64,000 bases of DNA from Siphonodentalium dalli (GCA_032622095.1 CP136069.1:204648690-204712689); one strand, 5' to 3'; counted from the stretch's first letter, positions 44,761 to 56,172 are shown. The notes: generated from the sequence alone by a model not told the origin. Program-made: numbers and translations.

Positions 44761-45042
44761 TAAAAGTTGGTTTTGGTTTTTTGTTCTATAGTTATCTTTG
44801 TTAATATGAAAATGCTGATTTCTTTGGCCATATGTCTGAGTGTCTCCATCATAAGTTATAGATGTGCCCACACTAGGCAGTATGCCACGAGGGGGGGGGG
44901 GGCGCCGGACGACAGTCCATCTCTTGTTTTCGGTTGTGTTCGGTTATGTTCGGTTGAGTTCGGAATTCATAGTGACCCTCATGGAGTCCTGGTTCACATG
45001 CCACCCAAATGCTGGAGTCATTTGGTGTAGCGCCAAATCTAA

Positions 45043-46854
45043 TCATTCTATATTTGACATTTCCATGTTTGGCAGGGCTATATCATTCTTTATAATAAAA
45101 CAATTTCCTCGGTTTGGCGAGCAGAAAATGCATGATCCAAAGGCATATTCGTTCTTGTGTTGGCAATAGGAGCTCCTGAAATTGCTCTGAAAAATGAAAC
45201 AATGCAGGGAATTGGTATATGTGAGGTATGTATCATTTTAACAAGTTAAAAATATTTTAAATTAACCCACAGGAACGTGCATATAGCTAAAATGTAAAAC
45301 TACACACCTCAAAGTATGCTTAATAAACACTCAAGAAAACCCAAGTTGTTACCACACACTGGTCTTCACATTGATGTTGGTCCATGCATGATAAATTCTT
45401 CAAGTATTCGGGTGAAACGTCTTTAACATACACGAGGGTTTCACTGTGACTACGTCCCTGTCTATATAACTCCGATCAGAGAATCTTGGGACCAATGTTC
45501 TAACCACATGCGCCATAATTATGGTTATATTCTGGACACAAAGAGGCTTGAGATCATACTACCAATACATGTGCCAAAAATAGACATAAACTCGGCATAC
45601 AGTAGCTATCTAATATATATTTTGGGACTTCTGTCTGTTTGTTTGTCTGTCTGTTTGTGTGTTAGCTATGGCCGGGGAAACTGCCTGACGGATTTTGACG
45701 AAATTTGATACCTAGGGATAATTTTTAACGGAGTGTTTTGGATGGGTCAAAGCGTGACCCCGACCTGACCTTGACCTTCAAAAAGGTCAATTCAAGGTTA
45801 AATCGGGTAAAACGGGACGGATTTCGACGAAATTTGATACCTAGAGGTACTTTTGTCCGGGGAGTCTTTTGGACGGGTCAAATGGTTACCCCGACCTGAC
45901 CTTGACCTTCAAAAAAGTCAATTCAAGGTCAAATCGGGTAAAACGGACGGATTTCGACGATATTTGATACCTAAGGATACTTTTGTCCGGGGAGTGTTTG
46001 GATGGGTCAAATCGTGACCCTGACCTTGACCTTCAAAATTGTCAATTCAAGGTCAAATCGGGTAAAACCGGACGGATTTCGACGGGTACTTTTTTCGGTT
46101 ATTTTTGTCCGGGGAGTGCTTTAGATGGGTCAAATCGTGACCCTGACCTTGACCTTCAAAATGATCAATTCAAGGACAAATCGCGCAATTCACAGAGGAA
46201 ACAGCTCGGACGAAGTTGGGTCCACAGCTAGTAGTATTTTTACGAACAATAAAGGCATAACGTGTCATAAAGTTTCCGCTTAGGAACAAATGTGTTCACA
46301 GTTGATCGGAATATATATATTACACAGGTATGGCTCATTTTGAAACATTCCGCATGATTACAAGGCGTGTTACCCCATTAATGCTGCTGGGGCTATCCAA
46401 AATGCGCACTGGGACATATCAAAGTTTGCAGAATACGAACCTTAGCATCCGAAAATGCACACTGGGGCAAGCTTGACTTGCAACTAAAAGACGCATGTGT
46501 TGCGAATACCTTTGATATATTTGACATTTCATATTAGCGTTAGGACAAGCAGAACTCGTCTAGTTGAAATATTAGCAAAAACTCAGCCGGTAAAGTGTGC
46601 AGACACTGGGAATATAACTACCAAATCCTACTGATCGGTTCGATATCTCGAAGTTTGGCCCACGAACATTGGTCCAATGCATGGTTTGTATTGTTTTATA
46701 TATAGCAACAGCTATCGATGAACGCTCACACATATTATATCCAAATAATGATAGAGATACTTACCATTTTCTGCAACGTCTTGTCCATTTGTTGTGACAT
46801 TGACGAATGCGCACCGTGTCCAAAACTGAATGCGAACCAGTTCTCACGGGGCAG
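45043..46854 (-). CDS. Tentative two-exon gene fragment
   Basis: Exon candidate A is 46765-46854 (90 nt, phase 0 at both ends; acceptor TCTCAG, donor GTAAGT), encoding 30 residues that include RENWFAFSFGHGAHSSMSQQ. Candidate B is 45043-45186 (acceptor TTTTTCAG, ends at TGA), encoding 47 residues with a CQHKNEYAFGSCIFC cysteine pattern. They are in compatible phase on the minus strand, with a tandem repeat between them. I recognise neither domain, and no upstream exon was found; to the right lies a repeat and then the LINE block. It could equally be a chance pair or an old gene fragment. Confidence 0.25.
45680..46195. repeat. Tandem ~130-bp repeat, four copies (locus 1)
   Basis: The unit carries GGATTTCGACGAAATTTGAT, TTTTGTCCGGGGAGTGTTTT and GACCTGACCTTGACCTTCAA. 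Preceded by GTCTGTTTGTCTGTCTG text. The same repeat is present at 55420-55925. Confidence 0.9.
46196..46764. other. Non-coding spacer
   Basis: No repeat or gene recognised; it includes ATGCGCACTGGGACATATCA and a similar ATGCACACTGGGGCAAGC word. Confidence 0.4.
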
Positions 46855-46872
46855 CTGAGACCCCTTGACTAT

Positions 46873-46912
46873 TGGCCTACCTAAGCCGGGCTGCATGTTC
46901 TGGTTCAAGTGT
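46873..46912. repeat. First piece of the split ~630-bp repeat
   Basis: CCTACCTAAGCCGGGCTGCA and its continuation match 25063-25101. The continuation (TGTTATTTCTCTACAT) is found at 50549-50564, on the other side of the first LINE. Confidence 0.75.
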
Positions 46913-49900
46913 TCTGTATCTGTCTGTATGTGGTTTCAGTGCAGGATCCTGTCGGATGTATTAGCACACGGGATGAGACTATGACGTGGTGTTAGATTTT
47001 GTTTCGTCCTCTGATGGAAGTAGAAAGCGCATAGAAACCTCTTCAAGATGGTTCCAATCAAGAATAGTCCGTGGAAAGTAGGAATTTCGGTATTCTGCAC
47101 GATCGGCCTTAATAATTTCGTATGGTTTAGAGTTTATACACTCTAGGCTTTGAACAAAGTTATTTGCAGTGAAGCCGTCGAATTTTTTGGCCTTGATTTT
47201 TCTCCCACTTTGGTGTTTATAGGTCTCAAGAGTCCTTTGGTGTTGATAGCTGGGACCAGCCCATCCACTATCTTGCCAAACAGTTGCACTCTTTGGCTTG
47301 TCCTCCTGCCTTCCAGGGTCTGCAGCATGAGATGTTTCCGCATGTTTGTTACAGCTCCTTCTTCTCTAGATGTATAATCACCGGTGATAAACCTTACTGC
47401 CCTCTTCTGTATCCTCTCCAAATTTTCAATGTCTCTCTGCATATGAGGGTCCCATACGACTGCTGCATACTCTAGTTTGGTGCGCACTAGTGTCTCATAT
47501 GCGATTTGTTTGCTCTTTCCTATAGTGCTCTTCTCAGGTTCCGGCGAATAAATCCTAGAGTGCTATTTGCCTTGCTTACTGTTTTCCCGATGTGAGGTGA
47601 CCAATGCATGTCGTTGGATAGTGTGACGCCAAGGTAGGGGCTTTCTGTTACCTGTTAGAGTAGGTGATTGTCCAATTTGTATCTAAATGAGAATGTTGGC
47701 GTGATGGACAAAATATAACATTTCTTGGCATTGAATCGCATGCCCCATCGGTGTGCCCAGTTTTCAAGGCGTTCTAGGTCACGTTGCAAGGTGATGTGGT
47801 CGTTTTGGTTGTTGATCGATCTGTAGAGCAGACAGTCATCGGCGAATAGTCTTATCTGTGATGAGACGCTATCTGGAAGGTCACTGATATGGCATAGGAA
47901 GAGAATAGGACCAAGCACAGTCCCTTTGGGGTACTCCCGAGTCGACCGTCACGTATTGGGTTGATTCACCTTCGATGGTCACTCGCATTTGGCGCTTTGC
48001 AGGGGCGCCGGAAGCATCCAAGGGCAGGGGGGGGGGGCAGAGCTAACAAAAAGGTCACTTTTCCGCAAAAAAAGGCATTTTCTCCGCAAACTCGGGAAAA
48101 TAACCACAAATTCATTGTGACAAAAATCCCTATTTTAATGGTATTTGTCGGTTTTTATGGCCGTTTTGTGATAAAATTTACAAAACATTCATATTCCTTG
48201 TGAAATTGGTGGTATTTGGACCAAAAAAGTCACATTTTGCTATAAAAACACGAGATTAAACACACAAAAAGCATTTTCTGTCTCCAGAAAAAGGGCAAAT
48301 CCTGCCCCGCTCGCCCCCCCCCCCTTGGTCAAGGGCAGGGGGTCAGCTGCCCCCTCTTCCGGCGCCCCTGGCGCTTTGTGAGGAAGGTTTCGAGCCAGGC
48401 AAGGAGGTTTCCATCAATACCATAACTTCGCATTTTTGCAAACAGTTTCTTGTGTGGCACTGTGTCAAACGCTTTGGAGAAGTCGAGGATTGCAACGTCG
48501 GTTTGGATTTTGTTTTCTAAGTTATATAGTGAAGAAATCGGTGGTTGTGGTGAGCAGTTGGGTGACGCAAGAGTGGCCTTTCCTGAATCCATGATTTAGT
48601 TTGGATAGGATGTCATGGTCTTCCAGATGGTTTATGATGTGGCGGCATATATTATGTGTTCTAATATCTTGCAACACACAGATGTAAGCGAGACTGGTCT
48701 GTAATTTTCGGCTTGGTGCACGTCCCCTTTCTTGTAAATTTATGCGATGTTTGCACTGAGCCAGTCGTCTGGTAGAATCCCTGTTGCAATGGATTTCTGG
48801 AATATGGTGGTAAGTCCTGGTGCAATTTCGTGTGCACACGTTTTCAGCACGATGTTTGGGATACCATCAGGTCCGGGAGCTTTCCATCGCTTTACGTCCT
48901 TCAGCAGTTTGGTTACACCGTCTACTACTATGTCCAGTTGTTCTATGCTTTCGGTGTCCTTGTTTAGTGGTGGTATACTCTCATCAGGGTTTTCTCTGGT
49001 AAATACTGATTTGAACTGCTGTACCAGAATTTCGGCCTTTCCCACACTTTCATCCACTAACTTCCCTTTGTTCTTTAAGGGTGCAGTGCCTATGTTGCCC
49101 TTGTTTTTAGTCTTCATGTAAGACCAGAATGGTTTGGTGCTTTTCTTCTCCATTCCATTGATCATGATCTTGTTCAAGTGATCCCATTCTGCCTGCCGAA
49201 AAGCTCTCCTAGCTGTTTTTTTGGAATTTTCTATATTTCTCCCACTTGTTCTTATCTTTGGATTTCTTCGCTTTCTTGTATATAGGGGGAACTTTTTCTT
49301 TAGTATGTTCTTCAGTTTCTTGTTCATCCACGGGACTTGGTTTTGTTGTCTTGTTGGTATGCTGGGGACATTTTCATGGATGGATTTAATGATGCCGTTT
49401 TTAAAATCCTCCCATAGGCTGTTTGTTCCTACTTCAGGGTTTTCTGCTAGTCTATTTATTTCCTTGCTCAAGTTTGTTATGTCTTCAGCTATCGTGGACC
49501 ACTTCGCCTTTTTGAAAGCGTATGCTTTGCGCTTGGTTAGTTTTTTTGGTATACGGTTTAGTTGTGCAATCCGTCACTACGATGTCATGGTCTGATATAC
49601 CTGGTGTTGTGCTTGTTGCCTTGATCAAATCGGGGTTGTTTGTCAGTACGAGATCAAGCACATTTTCTTCTCTGGTTGGATTTCTTTGTACCTGCTTCAG
49701 TCCATGTTCAATACATATATCAATCAGTGTTCTCTGGACATCTGCGTCAGCTGCTCCTGATTTCACTACCAAGTTGTCCCAATTTATGTCCGGGCAGTTG
49801 AAGTCGCCTGAGATAATGATGTCCTTGTGATGTTTTACGTTGAGAGTGCGCAGCGATTTATTGAGTTCCGTGAGGTGTTTTACGTCTCGGTGTGGCATGT

Positions 49901-50548
49901 ACAAGGCTGCAAGATAGAGGTATTTCTTGGCTGTGGTTTTTATCTTTGCCCACTCAACTTCACAGTCTGTAACAAGGTCCGAAAGTTCAACTGTTGGTAT
50001 TGCATCCTGTGTACAGATGAAGACGCCTCCCCTTTGGTGCTTCTGTCGTTTCTGAGCACATTCAGATTTGGTGGGAAAATCTCGGAGGATTTAATAGCAT
50101 CAGCAGAAGTGGGTCTACCTGGTTTCACTCCACTCAGCCACGATTCCGTGCCTATGATGATATCTGGCTTGATGTAGTTTATTGCAGCTGAGAATTCTGA
50201 TCTGTTTTGTTGTACGCTTCTACAATTTGTTGTCATTATCCTCATATTGTGTTTGTCGGGGAGTTCATACATTTGGTTGGACGAGCTGGTGCGTTCACTC
50301 GAAGATATTTGAATTCCTTTCCTCGTAGCTGTAGAAGTGGTCGTCTGATGTGGCGACGAAGCAGCTGGGCTGCTGGTTCTCGGTGGGTTAAAAACATAGT
50401 TGTTTGGGCTATTGAGACTTATATTCATTGAGTAGTCGCTTGATGTTTCCAGTTCATACCTCCTATATGTGAAGCTGTCTATACTGACATTGTCGCATTT
50501 GCAACAGTACCATTGTATACTTGGGTTTGCCAGTTTTTCATATTCTGC
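46913..50548 (-). mobile_element. LINE 1: non-LTR retrotransposon, frameshifted, 5'-truncated
   Basis: In minus-strand order: a partial PHD-like finger (QWYCCKCDNVS, near 50500), an endonuclease in pieces (IIGTESWL near 50160, SGDFNCPDINW near 49800, SDHDIVVTD near 49590), a long RT N-terminus (48740-49471, with KAPGPDGIPN), then further RT parts in other frames (NHGFRKGHSC, DFSKAFDTVPH near 48480, IRLFADDCLLYR near 47840) and a C-terminal LEYAAVVWDPH segment ending at 47143. The 3' end has CAGACAGATACAG text at 46913. CR1/L2/Jockey-like by motif style. At least four frame breaks and an inserted hAT-type element make it inactive. The 5' end stops inside the finger domain, as expected of truncated insertions. 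Confidence 0.85.
48000..48370. mobile_element. hAT-type mini-element inside LINE 1 (371 bp)
   Basis: 15-bp perfect inverted ends CAGGGGCGCCGGAAG. The flanking GCGCTTTG at 47992-47999 and 48371-48378 is a perfect 8-bp target duplication, the hAT signature together with CAGGG ends. Internal G and C runs (about 48030-48040 and 48315-48325) mirror each other. Non-coding. It cuts the RT region of LINE 1, so it is younger. Confidence 0.92.
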
Positions 50549-50564
50549 TGTTATTTCTCTACAT
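50549..50564. repeat. Second piece of the split ~630-bp repeat
   Basis: TGTTATTTCTCTACAT matches 25098-25113 between LINE 1 and LINE 2. TGTT is shared with the left edge of LINE 1 and may be a short target duplication. Confidence 0.65.
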
Positions 50565-50953
50565 ATATATATATATCTTTATTTTCCTCCATATGATGAA
50601 GAGATGTCAAATACAATCACGAAAATTTAACATATATACAATTAGAAAACATGACCACACAAAAAGTATAAATATGTCATATCTATACAAATAACAATTA
50701 GAATAATAACACAACACACGCAGCATATATTTACATAATTTCATTCTCATGCACACCTACGCCTACCATTGCATTAGTTATAGGCATACACATAGTCCTT
50801 CTGTCTGACACGCACATACAGACGACGTCCCCATACACGACACATGCATACATATATACATACATACATACATACACACATACATACATACATTCATACA
50901 TACATACACATACAAAACATACCTCAATTCACACACACATTAAAATACTTACA

Positions 50954-51012
<59 letters not shown>

Positions 51013-51014
51013 AC

Positions 51015-51045
<31 letters not shown>

Positions 51046-53895
51046 CATATATATACACATACATACACATATACATACATACATACACATACATACACAT
51101 ATACATATATATACGTATGCAATGCATATTTTAATACAAGCAACATATCAGACATCCCTTACACACCTACACATGTCAGCATACATGAACAAAACAAACA
51201 TAAATGTACGTTATTACGTGCACACAGCTACCACTCACCAGATATACAAAGTTACACTGGCGTCAAGGCACGTAGATTGGACGGACAGACATAACTATAT
51301 ATAGATGACATCATAGATAATCATACAGTCAAGTAGACATATATTTTAGTTAAGCATCATTCATTAGGGTACGGTTACTGAAACCATTGGTGTTTGTTCG
51401 ATTCTACGATAGGCTTTCCATAAGCAAAATGTGCTATTTACCATGAAGTTTGTGAACAGGTCTGGCTCTTCAATTTCGTCGAACAAATCCGGCGGACGTG
51501 CAGTTAAAAATACTTCCAGTTGTGTACGCGGATTGTAGCTATCCATTTTAAGTGAGCACGGAATACCGAAGAGATTTAGTAATTCATACCATATGTCATT
51601 TCTAAGTTCCAGAATCATAGGACAATGTATGATTACATGTAAGGGCAGATCGTCAAACTCCGCACCACATCTGCAGTTACAATGTGTCTGTTCGGTACAG
51701 GCTATTATGTTTGCAACAGTTAGGTATGCCGCCTTGTTTGTCGGAAACTTGCGACAGGACTTCCACAGGCACGACAGTGAGAGTGTAGGGTGAATATTAT
51801 GGAAACGGTGGAGTGTTGGATCCGCGTTTCCAGAGAGTTCCCAGATTGAGTTAGAGGTTTCGACGATTGCATTTCGAACGATTTGCTTCCATGATGACCT
51901 ATCCGGAAATGCACATTTTGATACATACTTTGTTAAATAATGCATAAGTCGGTGATTTGCAAGGACATCTGCGATATCGGCAATGAATGAATCGGCTGAT
52001 ACGCCGGAGATAAAGTATGAGTGTAGCCTAAGTAAAAATACAGATTTCGCTGCCTTGTCTGTAGATAAATGACATAGACTGCCCAGAAGTAGGAGTTTTT
52101 TCTTATCCACAAAGCTTTTGACATTGCCGATACCCAGGAGTCCTTCCACTACATTTGTGCGCGTGTGCATACGAAGACCTTGTATTTTCTTTAGACAAAA
52201 ACGGTGAGATCTTTCCAATGATAGGGTGTCTGAGTCTGACATGCCACATAATAGTTCACACCCAAATAGGCCTCGTGGCACAATGATTGACGTGTACATT
52301 TTTAAACTGCTAGTGGGTGTTATTCCTCCAGCATACATGCCTACGTTTGTTAGTGCGAAATAGCTTGAACGGAGTTTTTGTTTAATTTCTGTTGTGAAGT
52401 TACTCGTCTGGTTATATTTATGGAGCGGGATTCCAAGGTGTGTCAGATTATCGACTTCAGCTACATGTTTGTCACAGAGAATCCACGATCTATCAACAGA
52501 AGCCTTTGCGTGTTCATTTTTGTTTTCATTAAAGACGATAATTACTGACTTTTGCTCGTTGTACTTGTATCTCCATTTACGACTGTATTTAGTGCAAATA
52601 TTCATAAGGTGTTGTAAACCACTTTCAGAGACCGAGAGCAATGTCATATCGTCCGCTTGCGTTGGGCATGAACAATTTACGGAAAACATATTGAGCCCAG
52701 CTCCAGATACGGATAATTCTGACAATAGTTGATCTATAAATAGCATATAAAGTAGAGGGGAGACGACTCCTCCCTGTTTTGTTCCTTGTGCTATTGGAAA
52801 CTGCTTAGAGAGAGTATTTCCATACTTTACTTGACAGGATGTTCCTTTAAGCATTTGGTAAAAAATTAACCAGGTTTTCTGATCAAAGTCTAACATGTAA
52901 AGTTTATAAAGGAGACCATTTACCCAAACGGTATCAAATGCCTTATGAACGTCTAGAAAGCATGCATATAATTTACTGTTATTTTCACGTGCGAATATCT
53001 TCGATTCGTGTACTATGAGTGAGTTCATAAGACAATTGATACCCTTCTGGAATCCATGCTGTAGATTATGAACTTTGACCATGTCTGGAACATTACACTC
53101 TAGTCTTCTCAGTAAGATTTTTTCTAATAACTTGTAGAGAGCGGGAAGCAATGTAATTGCTCGGTAGCTATCAAAATTTGCTTGTGGTTTATTCCCACCT
53201 TTGTAGAGAGGTACAATTACGCCTTTCTTGGCAGGTTCCGGTATATATGAGAGAGACAATATTCCAGTCAACAAAGCGGACAGACAAGTTATCAAAGCTG
53301 GACCACCAAATACCAAATGTTCATTGTAAACGTTGTCCCACCCTGCTGCCTTGTTCAAATTTAGAGTTTTGAGAGCACTTTCAAGTTCGCCAGGTTCAAC
53401 CTTTTCGGTGATATGCTTGCAGCTACTGGACCCTTGTTTGCTATATTGCCCACTCACTAGTAGTTCTACATGTTCATTTACGAGATGGGAGTGATCTTGG
53501 TCGAAACTGCTGTCTGATAAAGGCGAATACAGCTTTTCAAAATAATTCGCCCAGCCATTAGTAATCTCAGACGAATTTCTCAAGGTTGACCCATCATATT
53601 TGAAAATTTTGTTCGGCCTCTTATCTTGATTGCGCCTAGAGTTAAGGATCTTGAAAAAGGACCCTTGGTCCAGTTCAGCGGCTGTGTCAAGTTCGTTATT
53701 TCGATCAATCATATATTGGTTACAGCACATTCTATATTCCCGTCGGTAAAGTCTTTTCTGCGCTTTATAATCTGTATAAGTTAAATCATTTTCATCTCTT
53801 GGTCGACCAGCGGAAATCCACTGTCGTCTGCTTGATATCATATTAACATGCAATTGTTTCAAGCGACTATTCCAGAACGGCTTGAGATAACTTTT
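50565..53895 (-). mobile_element. LINE 2: 5'-truncated non-LTR retrotransposon
   Basis: It lies between ...CTCTACAT and ATACTCCAG, which are adjacent in the uninterrupted copy at 25.1 kb. It holds one long RT reading frame (separate entry), a 3' region rich in CATA and TA repeats (50840-51120) and no endonuclease. Only one copy is present here, so age cannot be judged, but the RT frame is unbroken. Confidence 0.85.
50838..51118. repeat. (CATA)n and (TA)n microsatellites
   Basis: CATACATACATA runs at 50845-50910 and 51060-51100 flank TA-rich runs at 50958-51060. They belong to the 3' part of LINE 2. Overlapping open frames are artefacts of the repeat. Confidence 0.9.
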
Positions 53896-53922
53896 ATACT
53901 CCAGCAGAAGAACAACATGCAT
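51364..53922 (-). CDS. Reverse transcriptase of LINE 2 (5'-truncated ORF)
   Basis: An 852-codon frame on the minus strand. Residues ~10-110 are the basic region before the RT (LKPFWNSRLKQLHVNM...RRQWISAGRPR). RT motifs follow: KGVIVPLYKGG, FLDVHKAFDTVW (~320), QGTKQGGVVSP (~377) and the catalytic QADDMTLLS (~427). The C-terminus has a CCHC-type knuckle (CNCRCGAEFDDLPLHVIIHC, ~747). Normal elements of this kind carry an endonuclease N-terminal to the RT; it is absent. The first nine or so codons, including the ATG, lie in flanking repeat DNA (53896-53922), so the annotated start is accidental. The catalytic Asp pair is present and I saw no frameshift. Enzyme activity is possible but self-mobilisation is not. 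Confidence 0.85.
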   Translation of the reverse strand: MHVVLLLEYKSYLKPFWNSRLKQLHVNMISSRRQWISAGRPRDENDLTYTDYKAQKRLYRREYRMCCNQYMIDRNNELDTAAELDQGSFFKILNSRRNQDKRPNKIFKYDGSTLRNSSEITNGWANYFEKLYSPLSDSSFDQDHSHLVNEHVELLVSGQYSKQGSSSCKHITEKVEPGELESALKTLNLNKAAGWDNVYNEHLVFGGPALITCLSALLTGILSLSYIPEPAKKGVIVPLYKGGNKPQANFDSYRAITLLPALYKLLEKILLRRLECNVPDMVKVHNLQHGFQKGINCLMNSLIVHESKIFARENNSKLYACFLDVHKAFDTVWVNGLLYKLYMLDFDQKTWLIFYQMLKGTSCQVKYGNTLSKQFPIAQGTKQGGVVSPLLYMLFIDQLLSELSVSGAGLNMFSVNCSCPTQADDMTLLSVSESGLQHLMNICTKYSRKWRYKYNEQKSVIIVFNENKNEHAKASVDRSWILCDKHVAEVDNLTHLGIPLHKYNQTSNFTTEIKQKLRSSYFALTNVGMYAGGITPTSSLKMYTSIIVPRGLFGCELLCGMSDSDTLSLERSHRFCLKKIQGLRMHTRTNVVEGLLGIGNVKSFVDKKKLLLLGSLCHLSTDKAAKSVFLLRLHSYFISGVSADSFIADIADVLANHRLMHYLTKYVSKCAFPDRSSWKQIVRNAIVETSNSIWELSGNADPTLHRFHNIHPTLSLSCLWKSCRKFPTNKAAYLTVANIIACTEQTHCNCRCGAEFDDLPLHVIIHCPMILELRNDIWYELLNLFGIPCSLKMDSYNPRTQLEVFLTARPPDLFDEIEEPDLFTNFMVNSTFCLWKAYRRIEQTPMVSVTVP

Positions 53923-54000
53923 ACAATTAAAGATTTTCTAATTGACATAGACAGCCGCCGAATATTTAGAAGAATATGTGACCGATTTCTATAATAATTA
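53896..54000. repeat. Third piece of the split ~630-bp repeat
   Basis: It matches 25117-25221 (ATACTCCAGC, CAATTAAAG, ATATGTGACCGATTTCTATA) at high similarity. It is followed by a third insertion. Confidence 0.8.
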
Positions 54001-54189
54001 TTACGCCACAAGGTGGTGTAAGCTGTATTAAAGTTTTTCATATTCTGTGGTCGATCGATAATCCACTGGGCGAATGTATTATGGTTAGGTATTTTTTCGT
54101 ACTTGAGTATAAACCGTACCGATAGAGCCACGATAGTACGACAAAGATTAGCACATGTGTTTACGTCACCAGTGTAATTGTGGGGACAT

Positions 54190-54990
54190 GTTTCTATTAT
54201 GAAGGTTCGCTATCCCGAAGGTCCACTATTCCGAAGGTTCTCTATTCTGAATATTTGCTATTTCGAAGGTTCACTATTCCGAAGGTTCTCTATTCCGAAG
54301 GTTTTTGTTATTTTTAGGTTAATTCTATATTCTAAAGTATTGAGAGGGTTCATTATCACGAATATTCTTTTTATGAAGTGTGCGCTCACATCCGAACTGA
54401 TTCTGCGCTCATACCGATACAGATACAGGAGGAAATAACTTAGAACATTAAATGTGATTTTGTTTTGTTTTCGCGGGTTTTCTTGAGATTTAATGTCATT
54501 ACGTGGGGCCATACCTTTGAATTCTTGGCATATGATATGAATGTTGTGGTATATATAGACCCTCCCGCATTGGGGCATGCCACAGGTACAGTTGACTTAA
54601 GTGCTGTTCTGTGTGGGCTCCAATTTGGAGTTCAACATTTAAGGGATAAATTTAGAATTTTATGGGCCCATACCTTTGAACTCTGGGCATATAATATGAA
54701 TATTGGGGGGCATGTCTCTATTCCGAAGATTTCTCTGAATGTTCGCTATTCCGAAGGTTCACCAATCCGAAGGTTCGTTATTCCGAATGTTCTGTATTCC
54801 GAAGGTTTTTGTTATTTTAAGGTTAATTCTATATTCTGAAGTATTGAGAGGGTTCATTATCACGAAGATTCTTTTTGTGAAGGAAATAACTTAAAACATT
54901 AAATGTGATTTTGTTTTGTTTTCGCAGGTTTTCTTGAGTTTAATGTCATTACGTATGACCTTATTTCTCATTACATATTCACGCCAAGCA
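54190..54990. repeat. Direct duplication (~500 bp apart) with TATTCCGAAGGTTC repeats
   Basis: Two blocks, 54190-54480 and 54710-54990, share 17-18-bp tandem units CTATTCCGAAGGTTC(A/T), then TTTTTGTTATTTT(T/A)AGGTTA, GAGAGGGTTCATTATCACGA and GATTTTGTTTTGTTTTCGC. Between them GGGCCCATACCTTTGAA(C/T)TC also occurs twice. Probably a satellite-bearing mobile element in tandem. Confidence 0.8.
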
Positions 54991-55198
54991 GCCCACACAA
55001 TTGCTATGTTTCCATGCGATTTAATGTCATTACGTGTGACCTAATATCTCAATAATCTGAGGCAAGAGTACGCCTGCTAAAGGCGAATTATAACAGTGGG
55101 GCTATAACGCTCAATGAATACTGGGAACTATAACAAACTCCGCAGCAGAATATCGCTCAATAGACGAGTATGAGATGAGCCTAACTGCAATTGTGACT

Positions 55199-55320
55199 TT
55201 TAAAGGCCCATTAATTTTCGAGTCATTCATTTTTTTTATAGTACATACGGTTTTAATAACAATTTATGCCATAAAATTTGAATAAAATACTAAAATTCAT
55301 CACCATTTGAAATAACGCAG
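55199..55320. mobile_element. Partial TAAAGGCCCA mini-element
   Basis: Homologous to the reverse complement of the right half of 10458-10901 (TTTTAATAACAATTTATGCC, AAAATTCATCACCATTTG). The partner end is missing. Confidence 0.7.
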
Positions 55321-55419
55321 AATACTTCTATCTCCTAGTTTGAAACACCTTTAAAATGCCGCGACATCGTGCGTCGTATATCTAACATGTCCTCTTCGGC
55401 TTTCCATAGATTTCAACGT

Positions 55420-55925
55420 AATTTGATACTTATGGGTATTTGTGTCCGGGAAGTGTTTTGGACGGGTCAAATCGTGACCCCGACCTGACCTTGACCTTTA
55501 AAACTGTCAATGCAAGGTCAATTTGAGTAAAACGGACGAATTTCGGCGAAATTTGATACCTAGGGATACTTTTGTCCGGGGAGTGTTTTGAACGGGTCAA
55601 ATCGTGACCTCGGCGTGACCTTGACCTTCAATGCGGTCAATCAAAGGTCAAATCGGGTAAAACGGGTGGATTTCGACGAAATTTGATACATATGGATACT
55701 TTTGTCGTGGGAGTGTTTTGGACGGGTCAAATCATAACTCCGACCTTACCTTGACCTTCAAAATTGTTAATTAAAGGTAAAGTGGTGTAAAACGGACGGA
55801 TATCGACGAAATTTGATACCTAGGGGTACTTTTCTCCGGGGTGGGGTGTTTTGGACGGGTCAAATCATGACCCTGACCTGACCTTGACTTTCGAAATAGT
55901 CAATTCAAGGTCAAATCGCGCCTTT
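55420..55925. repeat. Tandem ~130-bp repeat, four copies (locus 2)
   Basis: Same unit as 45680-46195 and same orientation, ending in a similar GAAATTCGGG-like text (GGGCGAAGTCGGGCCCATCA here, GGACGAAGTTGGGTCCACAG there). Confidence 0.9.
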
Positions 55926-56172
55926 CGCCGAAAATCAGATGGGAAACAGCCCGGGCGAAGTCGGGCCCATCAGCTTGTGTAATAAAGAAGACAGTTTGAA
56001 GAATGTAATGTATAACACGAGAAACGGGAAAACTTGAAATATGGAAGTATGCAAATTTCCCACATAAAATTTGAAAGCTAGTTTATAGCATAATTGTATT
56101 TTATAATTTATATTTATGGCTAATAATATGATATTGGTGGCGTTACCATTTCTGACTATGGTTTTCTTGTGT

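Larger units (their letters stand above)
54001..56172. other. Composite insertion between repeat pieces
   Basis: It separates two sequences that are adjacent at 25.2 kb. It contains the GAAGGTTC duplication, a partial TAAAGGCCCA mini-element and the second ~130-bp tandem locus, each listed separately. 54001-54180 is unrecognised; a minus-strand frame there (FAQWIIDRPQNMKNF) matches nothing I know. Confidence 0.6.

Noticed and set aside
44864-45169. Plus-strand 101-codon frame with a glycine run
   Set aside because: It starts in a G run, lacks homology, and overlaps a slightly better minus-strand exon candidate.
50844-51134. Tyr/Ile/His-rich reading frames
   Set aside because: Pure CATA/TA microsatellite translation.
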